DNA from: Closterium sp. Naga37s-1
Taxonomy: Eukaryota > Streptophyta > Zygnematophyceae > Desmidiales > Closteriaceae
Length of the DNA: 64,000 nt
Assembly (NCBI GenBank): GCA_947471745.1
Contig: CANJKZ010000952.1
Coordinates: forward strand, 1,966,001-2,030,000
Reading direction: 5' to 3'
Shown here: positions 31,441-42,724 of the stretch, piece after piece
How positions within the stretch are numbered: the first letter of the stretch is position 1
How the letters are laid out: each line of letters begins with the position of its first letter
Made by a program: the position numbers and the translations under genes
The notes under the pieces: model-generated
Database searches by the model: none
The model's input: only the letters and a program-made list of their open reading frames with translations
Told to the model about the DNA's origin: nothing

Positions 31441-32668
31441 CAAGTTGTTAGCAGGGATAGCGAAGTATTACTACTGGCCCGGAATGGTAGCAGACGTGCA
31501 GCAGTTCGTCACCTCATGCGACACGTGCCAGCAGATGAAGAGTAGCAAGCAGAAAAAAGCAGGGTTACTTCAGCCTCTACCCGTACCGGAGCAGCCATGG
31601 CAAGTCGTTAGCCTCGACTCCATCACGGGACATCCTTCGACCTCACGATGGCATGATGCTATACTCGTGGTGATCGACAAGTTCTCTAAGATGGGACACT
31701 TCATCCCGACCAACGCCACGGCTACAGCTGAAGCAACTGCTCGCCTCTTCTTCGACCGCATCATCACCATCCACGGCATCCCCGCTACACTCATCTCAGA
31801 CAGAGACCCAAAGTTCACTAGTAAGTTCTGGAGGGAACTCATGGGTTTTTTGGGGACAAAGCTTGCAATGTCTTCAGCATACCACCCCCAGACCGACGGA
31901 CGGACAGAGCGACTCAATCAGGTAGTTGAACAGTTACTGCGCACCTCTTGCAAAGTCGACGTCAGCCACTGGGATTCACAGTTACCGACACTTGAGTTCG
32001 CTTACAACAACGCGTCACATGCGGCCACAGGGAAATCTCCTTTCTTCCTGTGTTACGGACGGGAACCACTTACATCACGGCAGCCAACCACACCGGCACA
32101 CGTCCAAGCCGCACATGACTTCGTCACCACAATGCAGCAGCTATGGGAGAAGAATCAGCGACGCCTCACCACGATGCAGACCTCCCAGAAGCAGTATGCC
32201 GATCGCCAGCGACGTGATCACACCGTGGCAGTCGGAGATCAGGTGCTTCTCGACACGCGCAACTTGAACCTGTCTCACCTACCATCCAAGCTCCGGCCTC
32301 GCTTCTGTGGTCCTTTTCACGTTGAGGCACAGGTGACACCAGTAACATTCCGCTTGCGCTTACCTACTACGTGGAAGCTTCACAATGCTTTCCATGTTCA
32401 GCTACTGAAGCCCTACAAGGACCCGAACCAACAGTTCCAGGGCTACCGCCACCACCACCTGTTCTCGTACAGGATGAACCAGAGTACGAGGTCGAACGAG
32501 TGCTCGCTCATCGACGCAGACGCGGCAACACGCTCGAGTTCCTGATACGCTAGAAGGGATATGACTCATCGGAGGACAGTTGGGTTGCAGAAGCTGATAT
32601 GGGCAATGCACGCCGTGCTCTCAAGGACTATCTTGTCAAGCAGGGTGTTTCTCACGCCGCCCAGCTTT
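31441..32668 (+). pseudogene. Gypsy-2 integrase and chromodomain
   Basis: Open from about 31331 to 32545. The finger ends with CDTCQQMK. Core catalytic blocks are VVSLDSITGHP, ISDRDPKFTSKFW and YHPQTDGRTERLNQV, so all three acidic residues are present. The GPY/F-like region is KLRPRFCGPFHVEAQV. A frameshift near 32445 moves the rest to another frame: EYEVERVLAHRRRR, TLEFLIR, a TAG near 32551, then KGYDSSEDSWVAEADM, which is a chromodomain ending near 32668. With RT missing, the protein could at most act in trans. Confidence 0.87.
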
Positions 32669-32680
32669 GAGGGGGGGACG

Positions 32681-33043
32681 TGTGAGAGTACGACGACTTA
32701 TTCTGGCTTTGCTAGCTTGCCTGGACTTTATTATGCTATTTCTAACTTAGGTTTTATTTATCATGCATAGATATGCTTGATTTCCTAGGTTAGGTGCATT
32801 CCTATATGTTATTATAGTTATAGCACTGAACCAGGTTACGTGTACCGAACTCAAGCCTTTTCGGTTCCCACCGAATTGCTTTCTACCAAGTTCGGGAAGG
32901 TTCTGTTCGGGACGCTTCGCGACCCTCAGAACATTCGCGTAACACCTGGGTTACCTGCCTTTGTGTCGAGCCTATATATAGGCTCGCCTTGTACCCAGGT
33001 GGATCATTCAATAAATTTCTCTTTCCTGAACCAGATCCTCACA
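32681..33043 (+). repeat. Gypsy-2 3' LTR
   Basis: Partner of 28558-28920 with about 16 substitutions and equal length. Preceded by polypurine tract GAGGGGGGGACG. Confidence 0.92.
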
Positions 33044-33048
33044 CCAGC

Positions 33049-35050
33049 GGTCGCATACCGAGTGGGACTCACCACTGTCCACCATCGCCTGGAGGCGTTG
33101 CCCTTTGCAGAGCACCTCAAGTAGTAGTGGTTGTTGCCGCTCTGAGTAGTCGTAGATGGTCTTGCTTATAGGAGCATAGGGTACATCAAATATATCATCC
33201 CTAGGTCCTACACTCGAAGCTGCAGGCTCAATATCAGTTTTCACCTGAGTAGGGTTAGAAGGATTTATCTGAGGCTGATTCAGCTTCTCCTGGGCCTGGA
33301 ACCTTCCCCTAAGCCTTTGCAGCTGTGTAGGCTTCACCTGTGGGGAACGGGGAGCCTTAACACCGTGCTCATGGGAGAGAATATTAACTCCTCGGAACGT
33401 TCGACCCTTTTCAACGCTCCGAAGTTGGGTTCCCAACTTATTTGGTACTGGTACATTTTCTAAAGGCTTTCTCTTAGCCTCTAACTCTCCCTTATTTTTT
33501 TCAAAGGCTTGAAAACCACGACAAGTAATATTCTTTGTTAAAGTATCTTCATAGGATATCTTTAACGAATTCTTACTTGTCGGGGTGTACGATTGGAGTT
33601 TCCTGGTCGGTGCAGAGTCTGGTTTTGAGGATTCTCCTTTTGTCTAAGCGAATTCACCTGGTGCCGGCCGATCATGACATTTTAAATGCGCACCATCATA
33701 TTCTCCCCCTTTCTCCCTCTCAGAAGTCGCCATGTTGTCACGCTTTTGCCTTTTCCGGATATGTGCATCATCGCCAGTTCGATATGCGGCTACTGGCGAC
33801 TGCCGTTTTTTTACTTCGGGGGTGCCGCACTGTTCTTGCCATGCAACTCTGCACGTGCTTTCTTCATTTTCCAACACGCCAAGATACGATGTCCTGTAGT
33901 GCCGCAAAATTCACACCTTTCGTATTTTGCTATCCGCTGCTTCGCATCAACCTTGTCGATATCCATCGGGTCGGCAGTCGTGGGTGGTGCCAATCGCTCC
34001 ACGCCAAAGTTCCTGTTCGGCTGGTTGTGTCGTGTTCCGTATTGACCACTGTTCAAGGCGTCGAACCGTTCTACTGCACACATGATATCCCTTTAGCTGT
34101 TGTAATTCGCAGCGATGACCTGTCGACGGATTTCAGTTTTAAGCCCTGTAGTGTAGGCCTGATTTTTGTCGCCTTCGGTCAGGTCAATAATCCTGTTGAA
34201 GAAAACCTCCATCTGCTGCGTATCCTGTGCCACACTCCCAAACTGTCTCTGTCAGTGTATCTGTTCGCGCGCCATATATGTAGTATTAATTAGTTCGAAT
34301 TGTCCAGTGCTGCTCGAAACTGCGCCTGCGTCCCTTCGCCTTGGACAATTTTGTTGTTTGCGTAAATCCACTCCTGTGCCAGGCCTAGTAACAGTGTTGC
34401 TGCGAGCCGTATGCGCATCGCGTCGTGGGTCAGGGTCGTGCATCCAACGTCTTCGAAGTAAAATTCGAGTACAACTACGAAGCCACGAACGTCGCTCCCT
34501 TTCGCGCTAGGATCGAACGCCTATGCTAGCCTCGGCTTTGCTGCTTTAAGGTTGACTGTAGCTACTGCCGCTGTTGCATGTACAATTTTCGGTGTCGCCG
34601 CTGCTGTCGCTGCTGCTGCTGCGACTGCCGATTGATTTGCAAGGAGTTTTTTGACTCGTAGGAGCGTCACACGTGTCTGCTTTTGCTCGGCGCGTAACTC
34701 CGCGATTTCTTGTACAAAATTATCGCCAGTTTCCCCATCCATCAATTTGTAGGAAGATTTGGGACGAAAATAAATCGTTTTTGTACTATGGTCGACTCGC
34801 GCGCAACACAAGTTATCCTCATGTTTATCTAGACACGCAAAATTGACTGACACCTCAACCTTTTTATTAACGGATTTCCGCACCGCGAACTCCAGCCTAT
34901 CTGAAGGCGCCGTGTTCAACATGCAGATCTGCCTCGATACGGTTAATAATCTTCGATGGTTCGGTGCGAACCATCCATTGGACGCTTTACACTTATCGTC
35001 CTTGCTCATAAACCCTTGCTGTTTGACCTTGCTAACTTACAACTAGTCGC
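33049..35050 (-). pseudogene. gag: Gypsy-1 gag and start of protease, degraded
   Basis: Minus strand. 34521-35009 covers leader and gag N-terminus (IAELRAEQKQTRVTLLRVKK, then an Ala-rich stretch). 34083-33811 holds the capsid end and zinc knuckle CEFCGTTGHRILAC. 33436-33049 holds the gag/protease junction (LGTQLRSVEKGRTFRGVNIL) and the protease site MVDSGESHSVCDRW, with an intact DSG, where Gypsy-2 interrupts. Several stops and shifts lie between. Compared with Gypsy-2 it keeps about 200 bases of capsid coding around 34090-34330 that Gypsy-2 lacks, and reads openly across the gag/protease junction where Gypsy-2 has a deletion. Confidence 0.85.
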
Positions 35051-35186
35051 CTAGGAACTCTCCGCTCACTTAGAACTACTGCCATAACTATTTCTCAATA
35101 GTCTGTACTCCCGCCCCACAACGTCACTTAGGTTCTCTTGTTCTGCGGAAAAGCTTGAATTTCCTCCACTTCCAGCAAAGCCTTAT

Positions 35187-37700
35187 GCCTACCGGCAAGT
35201 TGGACGACCCCGTCAAAGTCGGGGACGATGAGAATGACGACTTCGTCGAGTTAGTTGATAATTCCGAGCTGGCAGAGGCTGGCGTAGAAGATTATGCCAA
35301 GGCCTAGGGTACTCGCCGCAGTACGAGGAACCGGGGCGGACTTTAGGCCAAGCGCGCACGGACAGCGGCTGCAAAACAGCATCACCCCACTGCCCCGACC
35401 ACTAGATCTAGACGTGCTAGAGCCCCAGATGAGTATTGTTTCGCGCCGCCGCCTCCATGCGGGCCAGTATTACCCCGCTTAAGATCTCATTAGCGACATG
35501 GCTCGGAGCAACAAGCAACTCCCTGGCATCAACGCTGCATGCGCACCAAAGAAGGAACCTTCGGTTAAGAGTGGTAACTGGCACACGAAGCTGATTTCCA
35601 ATTGGCATAGATTCGGGACATCACTGAACGTTGCCAACGCGCTGCACATCCAGGATTCGTCACCAATCACGGACACCGCCTTAGATTTCCACAACATGTA
35701 AGTAATGGGAGTAAAGAGGGACAAACGATAATGGACATCCCCATCCACTAAATACCTTTCATTTTACCTTTCCACAATGTTTCTTAGACCAAGGAAACAC
35801 TTGCTAATGTTTCAACGATTCTGTGTACTCTCGCGTCTTACCTGCACAGCGTGCTCGACATACGGCATCCGAAACTTGAGACGGGTAAAACGTGGATCGC
35901 CCTTGACGTGAAAGCCTACAACTACATGGCATCACAGAAGAAGCATATTGCCTGCGGCTATTATGATGGTGCGAAGATTCACGCTACAACGGTCGGGAGC
36001 TAGACTAAGGGGGGGTTGGCATGAGCTCTGGGAGTGATCGTAGCTTTGCCTGCGTTCCTTAGCAAATGCGCATTCACGGGAGAATTTGGCAAGAGTTTCC
36101 ACTAGCAAAGTTGGGGTTACAGAATGGTTGATCAAGCAAAGGCAAGAATGACTACATCAGAGCCTAGCAACCTAGCGGAGCAGCTGGTCGACCGCCAGCA
36201 CAGCATGGTCGACCGCCTGCCAGCGTTGTGTAGAGGAGCCGCGCCAGCGCTGCAGAGAAGCGGCCTGCCAACAGAGCAGGTCGACGGTGTGCCAACGATG
36301 CAGCAATGAGGATGTCCAGCATTGCACCCGTAGATGACAGCAATGCGCACGCTCGCAGGTGCGCGCAGACGATTGGCCCGACATGCACTGTCACGCATCT
36401 GTCGGCTGTTGTCTGCGCCTGACGAGCCACATCGACTTCGGGATACCAGTCCGATGTCGCCTTCGCCATCGCGACCTCGACGACGTTCGCATGCCTTCGC
36501 AGAACCTCGACGAGCTGGTTACCTGGTCGACCAGGTCGACCACCCAGAGTCCTGGTCGACGACCTTCTTCGTCGACCGCTGCTCCGGTCGAGGACCGCCC
36601 TGGTCGACGGACCCTTCTGTCGACCAACACGGTATGCTGCTGCCGTCGAGCTCTCATCCTCGACGGCTCCTCGACAGACCTGCGCAGGTCGACGGACTCC
36701 TCCGTTGACCTCTTCTGTCGAAATCGACCGCCGGCTCTCGTCGACGGCGACATTGTAGCGGTCGCTTGCAGGTCAACAACCCCGTCAACCAGCACGCGTC
36801 GAGCCCTGCAGAACAGCCGGCCGCACCACCCGCGTGTCCGACCAGGAAGTCAGCATGGGCGAGGCCAACAACCCATTCCCATCAACAGATGGGTTCAACT
36901 ACGTGGCGATATTCTCGGCGGCTTAGTACGTTGTGCTTTCACACACCGTGCCTGCATGAGAAATAACAGGGCTAATCATAATGCGTGTATCATTCAGGTT
37001 TCATTTCAGCATGTTCGTCCTCGAAAACGCGAGCACCCTTGTTGCGTTGCCTCACGGTGGAGACGGTTTACCACCCCCACGGCTTTGGTTATACGACTCA
37101 ACTGGCCATCACGCAGCCAACAATGCCGTCATCACGACGATTCGATTGTAAGTATGCATGGGGTTCTGCGCGTGTGGTTTTTTATGCTCGATGCATTCTA
37201 ACCACTATCAATGTTTTTTTTTTTTGTTTTTTTTTTTTCGGCAGGATTCTTGCAAAAGGAGCTGCAACGTGTTTTCAAGGACCTTCCAAGAACGGATGTC
37301 AAGTCTCAAATAGGCTCCATGCCATATCGGGTGCTTGAGGTACAATCGTTTGTTTTGAGACTGCCGTTTTATTGTATTGCGAATGCTCTCCTAGCACGTC
37401 CTAGACTAACTGTACATTAAAAAAAAAAAAAAAAAAAATTATGATTATGCACAGTTGGGTGATTCCTCGGCAGCCTGAAAAAAGCCTCAAGTGTGGCATC
37501 TATGCCGGCATGTTCCTTCATTTGCTAATGACCAACTCCTTCCAGCGCCTGGAGGGTCCCATGACTTTTGCTACATCCCCGGCACGGTATCGGCGCGACC
37601 TCCGGGCAGACATGCGCGCCCACATATCTGGGAATCACCAGCTCCCGCGCATGCACAGCCGCAGCAGCCGAGCGTGCCCGCAACATAGGACGTAGTGTAC
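35187..37700 (+). pseudogene. Ulp1-like cysteine protease gene, copy 1 (several exons, damaged)
   Basis: Resembles Ulp1/SENP (peptidase C48) proteins, which cleave SUMO-like modifiers; relatives ride in plant MULE and other DNA transposons. Segments shared with copy 2: WHRFG...ALDFHNM near 35605-35698, LDIRHPKLETGKTWIALDV near 35860, RFHFSMFVLENAS with the presumed catalytic His near 37010, WLYDSTGHH with Asp near 37090, FLQKELQRVFKDLP at 37240-37340, and WVIPRQPEKSLKCGIYAGMF with Gln and Cys near 37455-37510. Exon ends are suggested by TTGTAAGT at 37149 and TTCGGCAG at 37237-37244. An acidic then basic N-terminus from 35187 has in-frame TAG codons. The last acceptor reads TGCACAG where copy 2 has TGCAGAC, so splicing would shift. 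A ~700-base GTCGAC-rich block sits between exons. Enzymatic activity is unproven. Confidence 0.68.
36180..36800. repeat. GTCGAC-rich interspersed repeat block
   Basis: GTCGAC or close variants occur more than a dozen times in about 620 bases, at irregular spacing, within GGTCGACC contexts. Several frames are open through it (36359-37201, for example) because the motif lacks stop codons. It falls between two exons of Ulp1 copy 1 and has no counterpart in copy 2. Confidence 0.65.
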
Positions 37701-38425
37701 TCTGGGCCAGGTCCATCTCCAGCTCCCGCGCCGCAGCGTCCCGTCGCTCCAATCCAACATCAGCCTCGCCCGCCAGCACCCATCTTCCATCAGGGGTACA
37801 CTCCTCTTCCCCCTTATCCTCCACCGCCCGGCATTCCGTATTAATGGCAAGGACCTCCGACGCAGCAAGCACCCCCACCGCAGTAGTCGTACCCACCTCC
37901 AGCCTTCTCGAGTATGAGTGGCGTGGGTGAAAACGCCGGAGACAGGCCGCGAGAATCTGGAGGTGAAGCTGGGGCCGTAGGAGCTACTTCTGATGCCTTC
38001 ACCCAGGGTAGGCGCAAGTCTAATTACATGGGGGTTTCCAGCAGCGGCGATGCATGGTATGCCAAGCTTCTGGTGCCCCCCCCCCCCTGGAACTGCTATC
38101 CGCATGGGCCCGTTCCTGAGCGAGGAAGAGGCAGCAAAGGCATACAAGGCTGCAACTCTGGTAGTTAGACCGGCGGGGTGTCGCATCCAGCGCAGTATTG
38201 AGCTCTCTCAGTCCGAGATGCAGTTGCTAAACGGGTGCACCAGGAAACATGTGGAGAACCTATCATGGGGGGGGGACTCTGGCACAGGTGGCGTGAATGG
38301 CAACTTATGCCCGAGATTCCACTGGCGCCACTGTTGCAGGTCCCTCAAGCCGGAGCGATGCTGCCTCCACGTCAGCAAGCGCAGCCTAGCAGCAGCTAGG
38401 CTACACAACCTCCGGGCATGAGCCA
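37701..38425 (+). pseudogene. Pro-rich linker and AP2/ERF-like domain downstream of Ulp1 copy 1
   Basis: After the Ulp1 part a Pro/Gln-rich frame (SPAPAHAQPQQPSVPAT, then PPAPIFHQGYTPLPPYP) runs with scattered TAG/TAA codons into MSGVGENAGDRPRESGGEAG at 37914. An AP2-like domain follows: SNYMGVSSSGDAWYAKLLVP at about 38020-38075, then in a frame shifted at a 12-13-base C-run (38078-38090) GTAIRMGPFLSEEEAAKAYK. This matches the AP2 pattern Y-x-GV, W-x-A and G-x-F-x-x-EEEAAxAY. AP2 domains bind DNA in plant transcription factors and in some mobile-element proteins. The C-run shift could be a sequencing error. Whether it is one gene with the Ulp1 part is inferred from orientation and spacing. 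Confidence 0.6.
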
Positions 38426-38429
38426 GGCG

Positions 38430-39845
38430 CGTGTCCAGAGTGGTCGTCACCTTTACATAGACGAGCATCAACAATACAACCGAGGTACTATCTTTGCTAT
38501 TGGTCATTCTACGCCACACCTTTACTAATGTCAGTGTTTGATGTGTGTGTGTTTATGGTAGTGGTGATGCGCTCATATTCATAAGCACCTGAGACCTTTA
38601 CTACCGCTGCACATGTATAATTAGTGTTTAGATCACGTCTCTCCTTGCAAACAACTCTTTGTTTTGTTCGACCCTTGTGCTTGCATCTACCACAAACCCT
38701 CATCACTGGTCAGTGGCTGCATATGTAATTGGCTGTCATCACTATGCCTCGATGCTTTGACAGTTGAAACAAATGTGCTTAAAGCCCGAGTCTCAAGTTG
38801 CAAGGCGCTGGTCAAGTTTTTAAATCTTGATGCTGAGGGTTGTGCAAACTTGAAAGAACTGCACTTGCAATTTGGGACAATCGAGCACCCACCAGGAAGA
38901 AAGTCGGGGATAGGCTGTGAGTGATGAAACAGACGAATTTGACGAGATAAAAACTCTCGCCATAGCCCAAAAAACGTAGTGACTCCCCGTCAACGTTTTA
39001 AATCATGAACAACTTGGGCTGCGGGCTTTTAATCATGTTTGTCTCTGAATGTGGTTGGGCATTCAGAACGGCAACAATCGTAAACTGATACAAAACCATC
39101 CAAGTGTAAGCGTTGTCAGGTGTCGAATTAGACGCGCTCTGTAGAATCCACGTTCTGTATTATCAGATGTTCAAAATACAACATTGTTAATAAACTTGCA
39201 GTGTGTTCAAAAACACTGTGCAACAACAAATATACAACCGCGGTTAATAACATTGCCACGTATTCACAAACAGTGATCAAATCTTGAGCACGAATCAACG
39301 CGCCAAGTAAAGAAACATAAGGGAAAGGACTTTTTGGCAGAAATGCCCAATCACGCCAAACCACATGATTAGGCGCGCACCGCTGCACGAAGTCGTGCGT
39401 TGTGAACACAACCACCGATCTGAATTGCAATCCAACAACCCTACACCATTTCGACGTTCGGAACAGTCCAATGTTCAAAACCTTCGAATGTTCACAAACA
39501 CTCGCAGTGTGCATATATTTCTTAAAGTGACACTATCATGTTTATAACGCGCCACCAAAAGGTGAATAATGAGCACAACATTTGTGCTCACCGTTTTACA
39601 ACGACCACGACCCAAAAAGTCAGACATAGACACGCCAGCTATTGGAATTTAAGCGCAAAAACAACACGGAGCATTTTACGGATCGGGGTGTAGGGTAAGC
39701 CACGTCTAAAAGCAGATCGAGAAATGACCCTACGTAAACGGTAAGGGGCATGCTTTTCCAAAAACGATCTTCATATTTCACGAGCAAGTCATTACGTGAC
39801 CACTCTCACAACAGGAAAATTTACCATAAGTTAGGAGCTAAGCTC
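38430..39845. other. No recognisable gene between the two Ulp1 copies
   Basis: Mostly AT-rich. Short motifs such as GTGTTCAAAAACACTG (39190-39205) and TTCGAATGTTCACAAAC (39482-39498) are partly palindromic. The 128-codon minus frame at 39128-39514 has no recognisable domain and no partner elsewhere in the window. Possibly the 3' end of copy 1 and the promoter of copy 2. Confidence 0.5.
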
Positions 39846-39855
39846 CACCGTGACC

Positions 39856-41191
39856 ATGGTCAATACCACCCGCTCAGCAGCTCGAGACGCAACGACGAGT
39901 ATGGTTCCACAATTCAGTGACTCCGGAACGGATGTTCCGTGTGATGTGCTAGACGGAAGACACAACGCCATGAACTACCAGGACGTGGCACACTTGCAAC
40001 GGAAGAGGAGCCATATCTATAATTGGCATTCATTCGGGATAATGGTCTGTAGGGCGGACCTTCATCGCATATCCTCTAAACTGGCGGTGAACGACAACAT
40101 ACTCGACTTCCACAATATGTTCGTACAGGGAGGTGCCGTGTTGGTAGGGTCGTAGAACGATTCGTCAATAACGTCGCTCGTTGCTACCGTACAACTTGCT
40201 TGACATACGTCACCCGAGGCTGCAAAACGGCCAAACATGGATCGCTCTCGACTCTAAGGTTTCGAGTACAGTCGAAACATGGGAAAATCATCTCCTGCTG
40301 CCCAGCCAAGAGATCATTTCTGGACTTCGACTACGTCGCGATTGTTGTCACTCGAAGGTGAATAATTGACACACGTTGAAACCCTACAAGACAGTGTACC
40401 TGCCGGAGTTTCATTCATTGAAATCATTGTACTTGGGCAGGTTTCATTTCAGTCTTGTTATGGTCGCCAACGCCAAAGTCTTACTCAAGGATCCCAGTAA
40501 TCATTCCGTTAAAAACCTGCCAAAGTTCTACCACTACGACTCTGAAGGCAATCACTGTGACTTGGGCACAGACTGGGAGGTTATCGAACAGTATGGAGAT
40601 TCTACGACCTTGTCGTTATCAGCAACTGTTTGTACAATTACATATGATGTGGTCTAGTTGTGATGATTGCACAGCATGGTCCTCAAAGAGGTGCATCGTA
40701 TCAGACCCGGCATTTGCGAACAAGACATTCTGGATCTAGTGACAAAGGTCGAGTGGCACATACTACAGGTAAGATGAGACCCTTGTGGAGTAATATTTGG
40801 CGTGCATACAAGTTATGTGTTCAAAACCACCCGTGTGCTTTGTGTTAATGCCATTATGCAGACTTGGGAGATCCCACAGCAACCGCTTGACAGCCTAGAC
40901 TGTGGGATATACACATCTATGTATCTCCGGTCGCTTGTATCCCGCGACTTCCGTAACCTCGAAAGGCCACTGCATCTGGAGATGGACCCTAATGACTATC
41001 GCAAGATGACATCACTTCTTGATGGTGCTATGCTCCCGCAACTTCAAGAAAACGGGTTTTTTGTCCCATCACATGCACCGTTTAAGAAGAGAACAGAGGA
41101 GGGGGCTGTCTATATAGAGGAGGGAGCACCAATCTCTGAATTAGAGCTAGTAGGGAATGCAGAGGTTGTTTTGTTAAGGAAAAGGAAGTAA
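39856..41191 (+). CDS. Ulp1-like cysteine protease gene, copy 2 (catalytic residues intact)
   Basis: Predicted de-SUMOylase-type C48 protease. Exon pieces: 39856-40155 (Ser/Thr-rich N-terminus, then IYNWHSFG and KLAVNDNILDFHNM, like the Ulp1 opening motif); 40185-40370 (LLDIRHPRLQNGQTWIALDS); 40420-40650 (GRFHFSLVMVANAKVLL with catalytic His, KFYHYDSEGNH with Asp); about 40678-40768 (MVLKEVHRIRPGICEQDILD to WHILQ); and 40862-41191 (TWEIPQQPLDSLDCGIYTSM with Gln and Cys, ending VVLLRKRK). The last intron, 40769-40861, is a clean GT-AG of 93 bases joining Gln to Thr in phase. The earlier exon joints are less sure, and the start at 39856 is the first Met. It lies beside the damaged copy 1 in the same direction. 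Confidence 0.66.
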
Positions 41192-41957
41192 ACATGCTGC
41201 ATTAGGAGATGGCAGATTTGCGTAAAGAAATTGACTGGGTAATGTCGGTCATTCCTGCAAAGCAGGACGACCTGGAACAATGTTCCCTTACTTATGACTA
41301 GATGTAGGGTTTTATTAATACTGATTCACCAAGAAATAGGTTGAGTATTACTATGTGATCATGTATTCTTTCCAGTGATGCCTAAACATAGTCTAGCACT
41401 CCATGTTAATAGTTCATATTGTAAGTTGAACATTGAACGCCGCAAGGTTATGGTGCAACAACCAACAAATTAACATGGTTCATGAAAAACGGAAATTAAC
41501 GGGACGGGTTGCAATAGCACTTTTGTGAACAATCTTTAGCATTTCAGGCTACATTCTTCATGGTTTCAAAACAATCAAGTTAAACAACTGTTTAGGGTAC
41601 CTGTCGCAAGAAGCAACACCACAAAACTCAGGGTGGATCACGAAGTCACACAATACAATTTTCCCATCCACAACGAAGGGAGGACCTCCCTGATCACGTT
41701 GTAGACCCCCCGTTATGGATGTAAAATTATTAAGATCCCCCCTACGCCCTTAAACATAATAAGTTTTTGCCATTCTCTTCCATCGAACACTACTTACTCT
41801 ACTCATCACAAAACAAGAAGGCTCTAGTAGATGAACGTTACATGAGCCTTGATAACAAGATTGATATATATATGTCCACGTTAGAAAGAATATTTACATC
41901 CTATAAAAATAACAAATGACCTGGGTTAGGGTAGGTCTACTAGAGTAGGCAGCGGAA
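41192..41957. other. No gene seen downstream of Ulp1 copy 2
   Basis: AT-rich, no long frame. A ~20-base piece near 41628 (CAGGGTGGATCACGAAGTCAC) resembles the 3' UTR of the Copia-1/Copia-4 family (near 61-95 and 4610-4640), too short to call an element. May hold the 3' UTR of the Ulp1 gene. Confidence 0.5.
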
Positions 41958-42540
41958 GCGTTACAATCCCAAGAGGGACTTAGTCGAAGGATCGCTCAGG
42001 GTTGATCGCAGGTGTATTGCAGCGGAAGTATTGACCTCAGGTCAGAGTGAATGTAAATGACTGAAGTGATGATAGCAGATGCATACATTTGTATATATAG
42101 GAAATACAAAGAAATGCGAAAAGTCATAGCTAGCCATATAGTCTAAGGGGTACATTTTCTTATTGCAGCGAATTCAAACCGTGCGGCGCGGGAACCCGTT
42201 TGAAACCTGTTCCCGCCAATTCAAGTTCAATAGAATCTGCCTACATCGGTCTTGATTTGACGGTTGTTGATGTCCCTTCGATTTTTCTGACTCCTCGTCT
42301 TCGTACTCGGTAGAGTTGGCTCCTACAGTGTACAGGAATACCTTCTCGTTTAATTCACATCTCAACACGAAGTCTTGTGTAGTGGGATCCTTGATCATTG
42401 TGAACGTAAATGACAATATATATTGTCATGAAAACATTACAAGCGGTATATAGATCTCAACAGCCATGTACTATGAGGGGTACATTCCGTTATGGACGGT
42501 AATATATGTGTCGCTTCAGTCGCAGTGACTCATGGGATCA
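41958..42540 (-). repeat. Two LTR fragments related to Copia-6, minus orientation
   Basis: 41958 to about 42275 matches the reverse complement of the Copia-6 LTR: GTTACAATCCC end, GTAAATGACTGAAGTGATGATAGCA, AGCTAGCCATATAG, GGGGTACATTTTCTTATT, CGGGAACCCGTTTGAAACC. A second, shorter match lies at about 42400-42540 (GTAAATGACA...CCATGTACTATGAGGGGTACATTCC). No coding part of such an element is beside them. Truncated or solo LTR remnants. Confidence 0.65.
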
Positions 42541-42700
42541 CAATGGTTACCTCATTGAAGTAAGCAACCTCCGATACGGTTTCCATCAGTTGAGGTAAGT
42601 CGTGAGTATATGATGGGACCCTACAGCGAGGTTGCAACATTGCTTATTCGAGCAGCTTATTACAGTGGTTCTAGCAAGCGTATGACACATTGTCATAACA

Positions 42701-42724
42701 TTAAAGCCGTTGACCCAAATTGCA
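42701..42724 (+). repeat. Left arm of a 24-bp inverted repeat pair
   Basis: TTAAAGCCGTTGACCCAAAT plus TGCA pairs exactly with 47379-47402 in inverted orientation. Patchy similarity seems to continue inwards (GGGAGCC, GTCGCAGAC, GCCAAT). Likely decayed terminal inverted repeats of a ~4.7-kb DNA element; no flanking target duplication was found. Confidence 0.7.

Larger units (their letters stand above)
28558..33043 (+). mobile_element. Gypsy-2, internally deleted chromovirus inserted in Gypsy-1
   Basis: LTRs 28558-28920 and 32681-33043 (363 bp each, TGTGAGAG...CCTCACA) differ at about 16 positions (4.4%). The flanking 5-bp sites are CCCGC (28553-28557) and CCAGC (33044-33048), alike at four of five. 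Gypsy-1 protease coding sequence resumes across the insertion. It has a primer site TGGTAATCAGAGC after the 5' LTR, gag, protease, RNase H, integrase, chromodomain and a polypurine tract (GAGGGGGGGACG). RT is deleted, so it can move only with help. Same family as Gypsy-1, opposite orientation. Confidence 0.93.

Noticed and set aside
39128..39514. 128-codon minus-strand frame between the Ulp1 copies
   Set aside because: No domain, AT-rich, no homologous partner in the window; chance frame.
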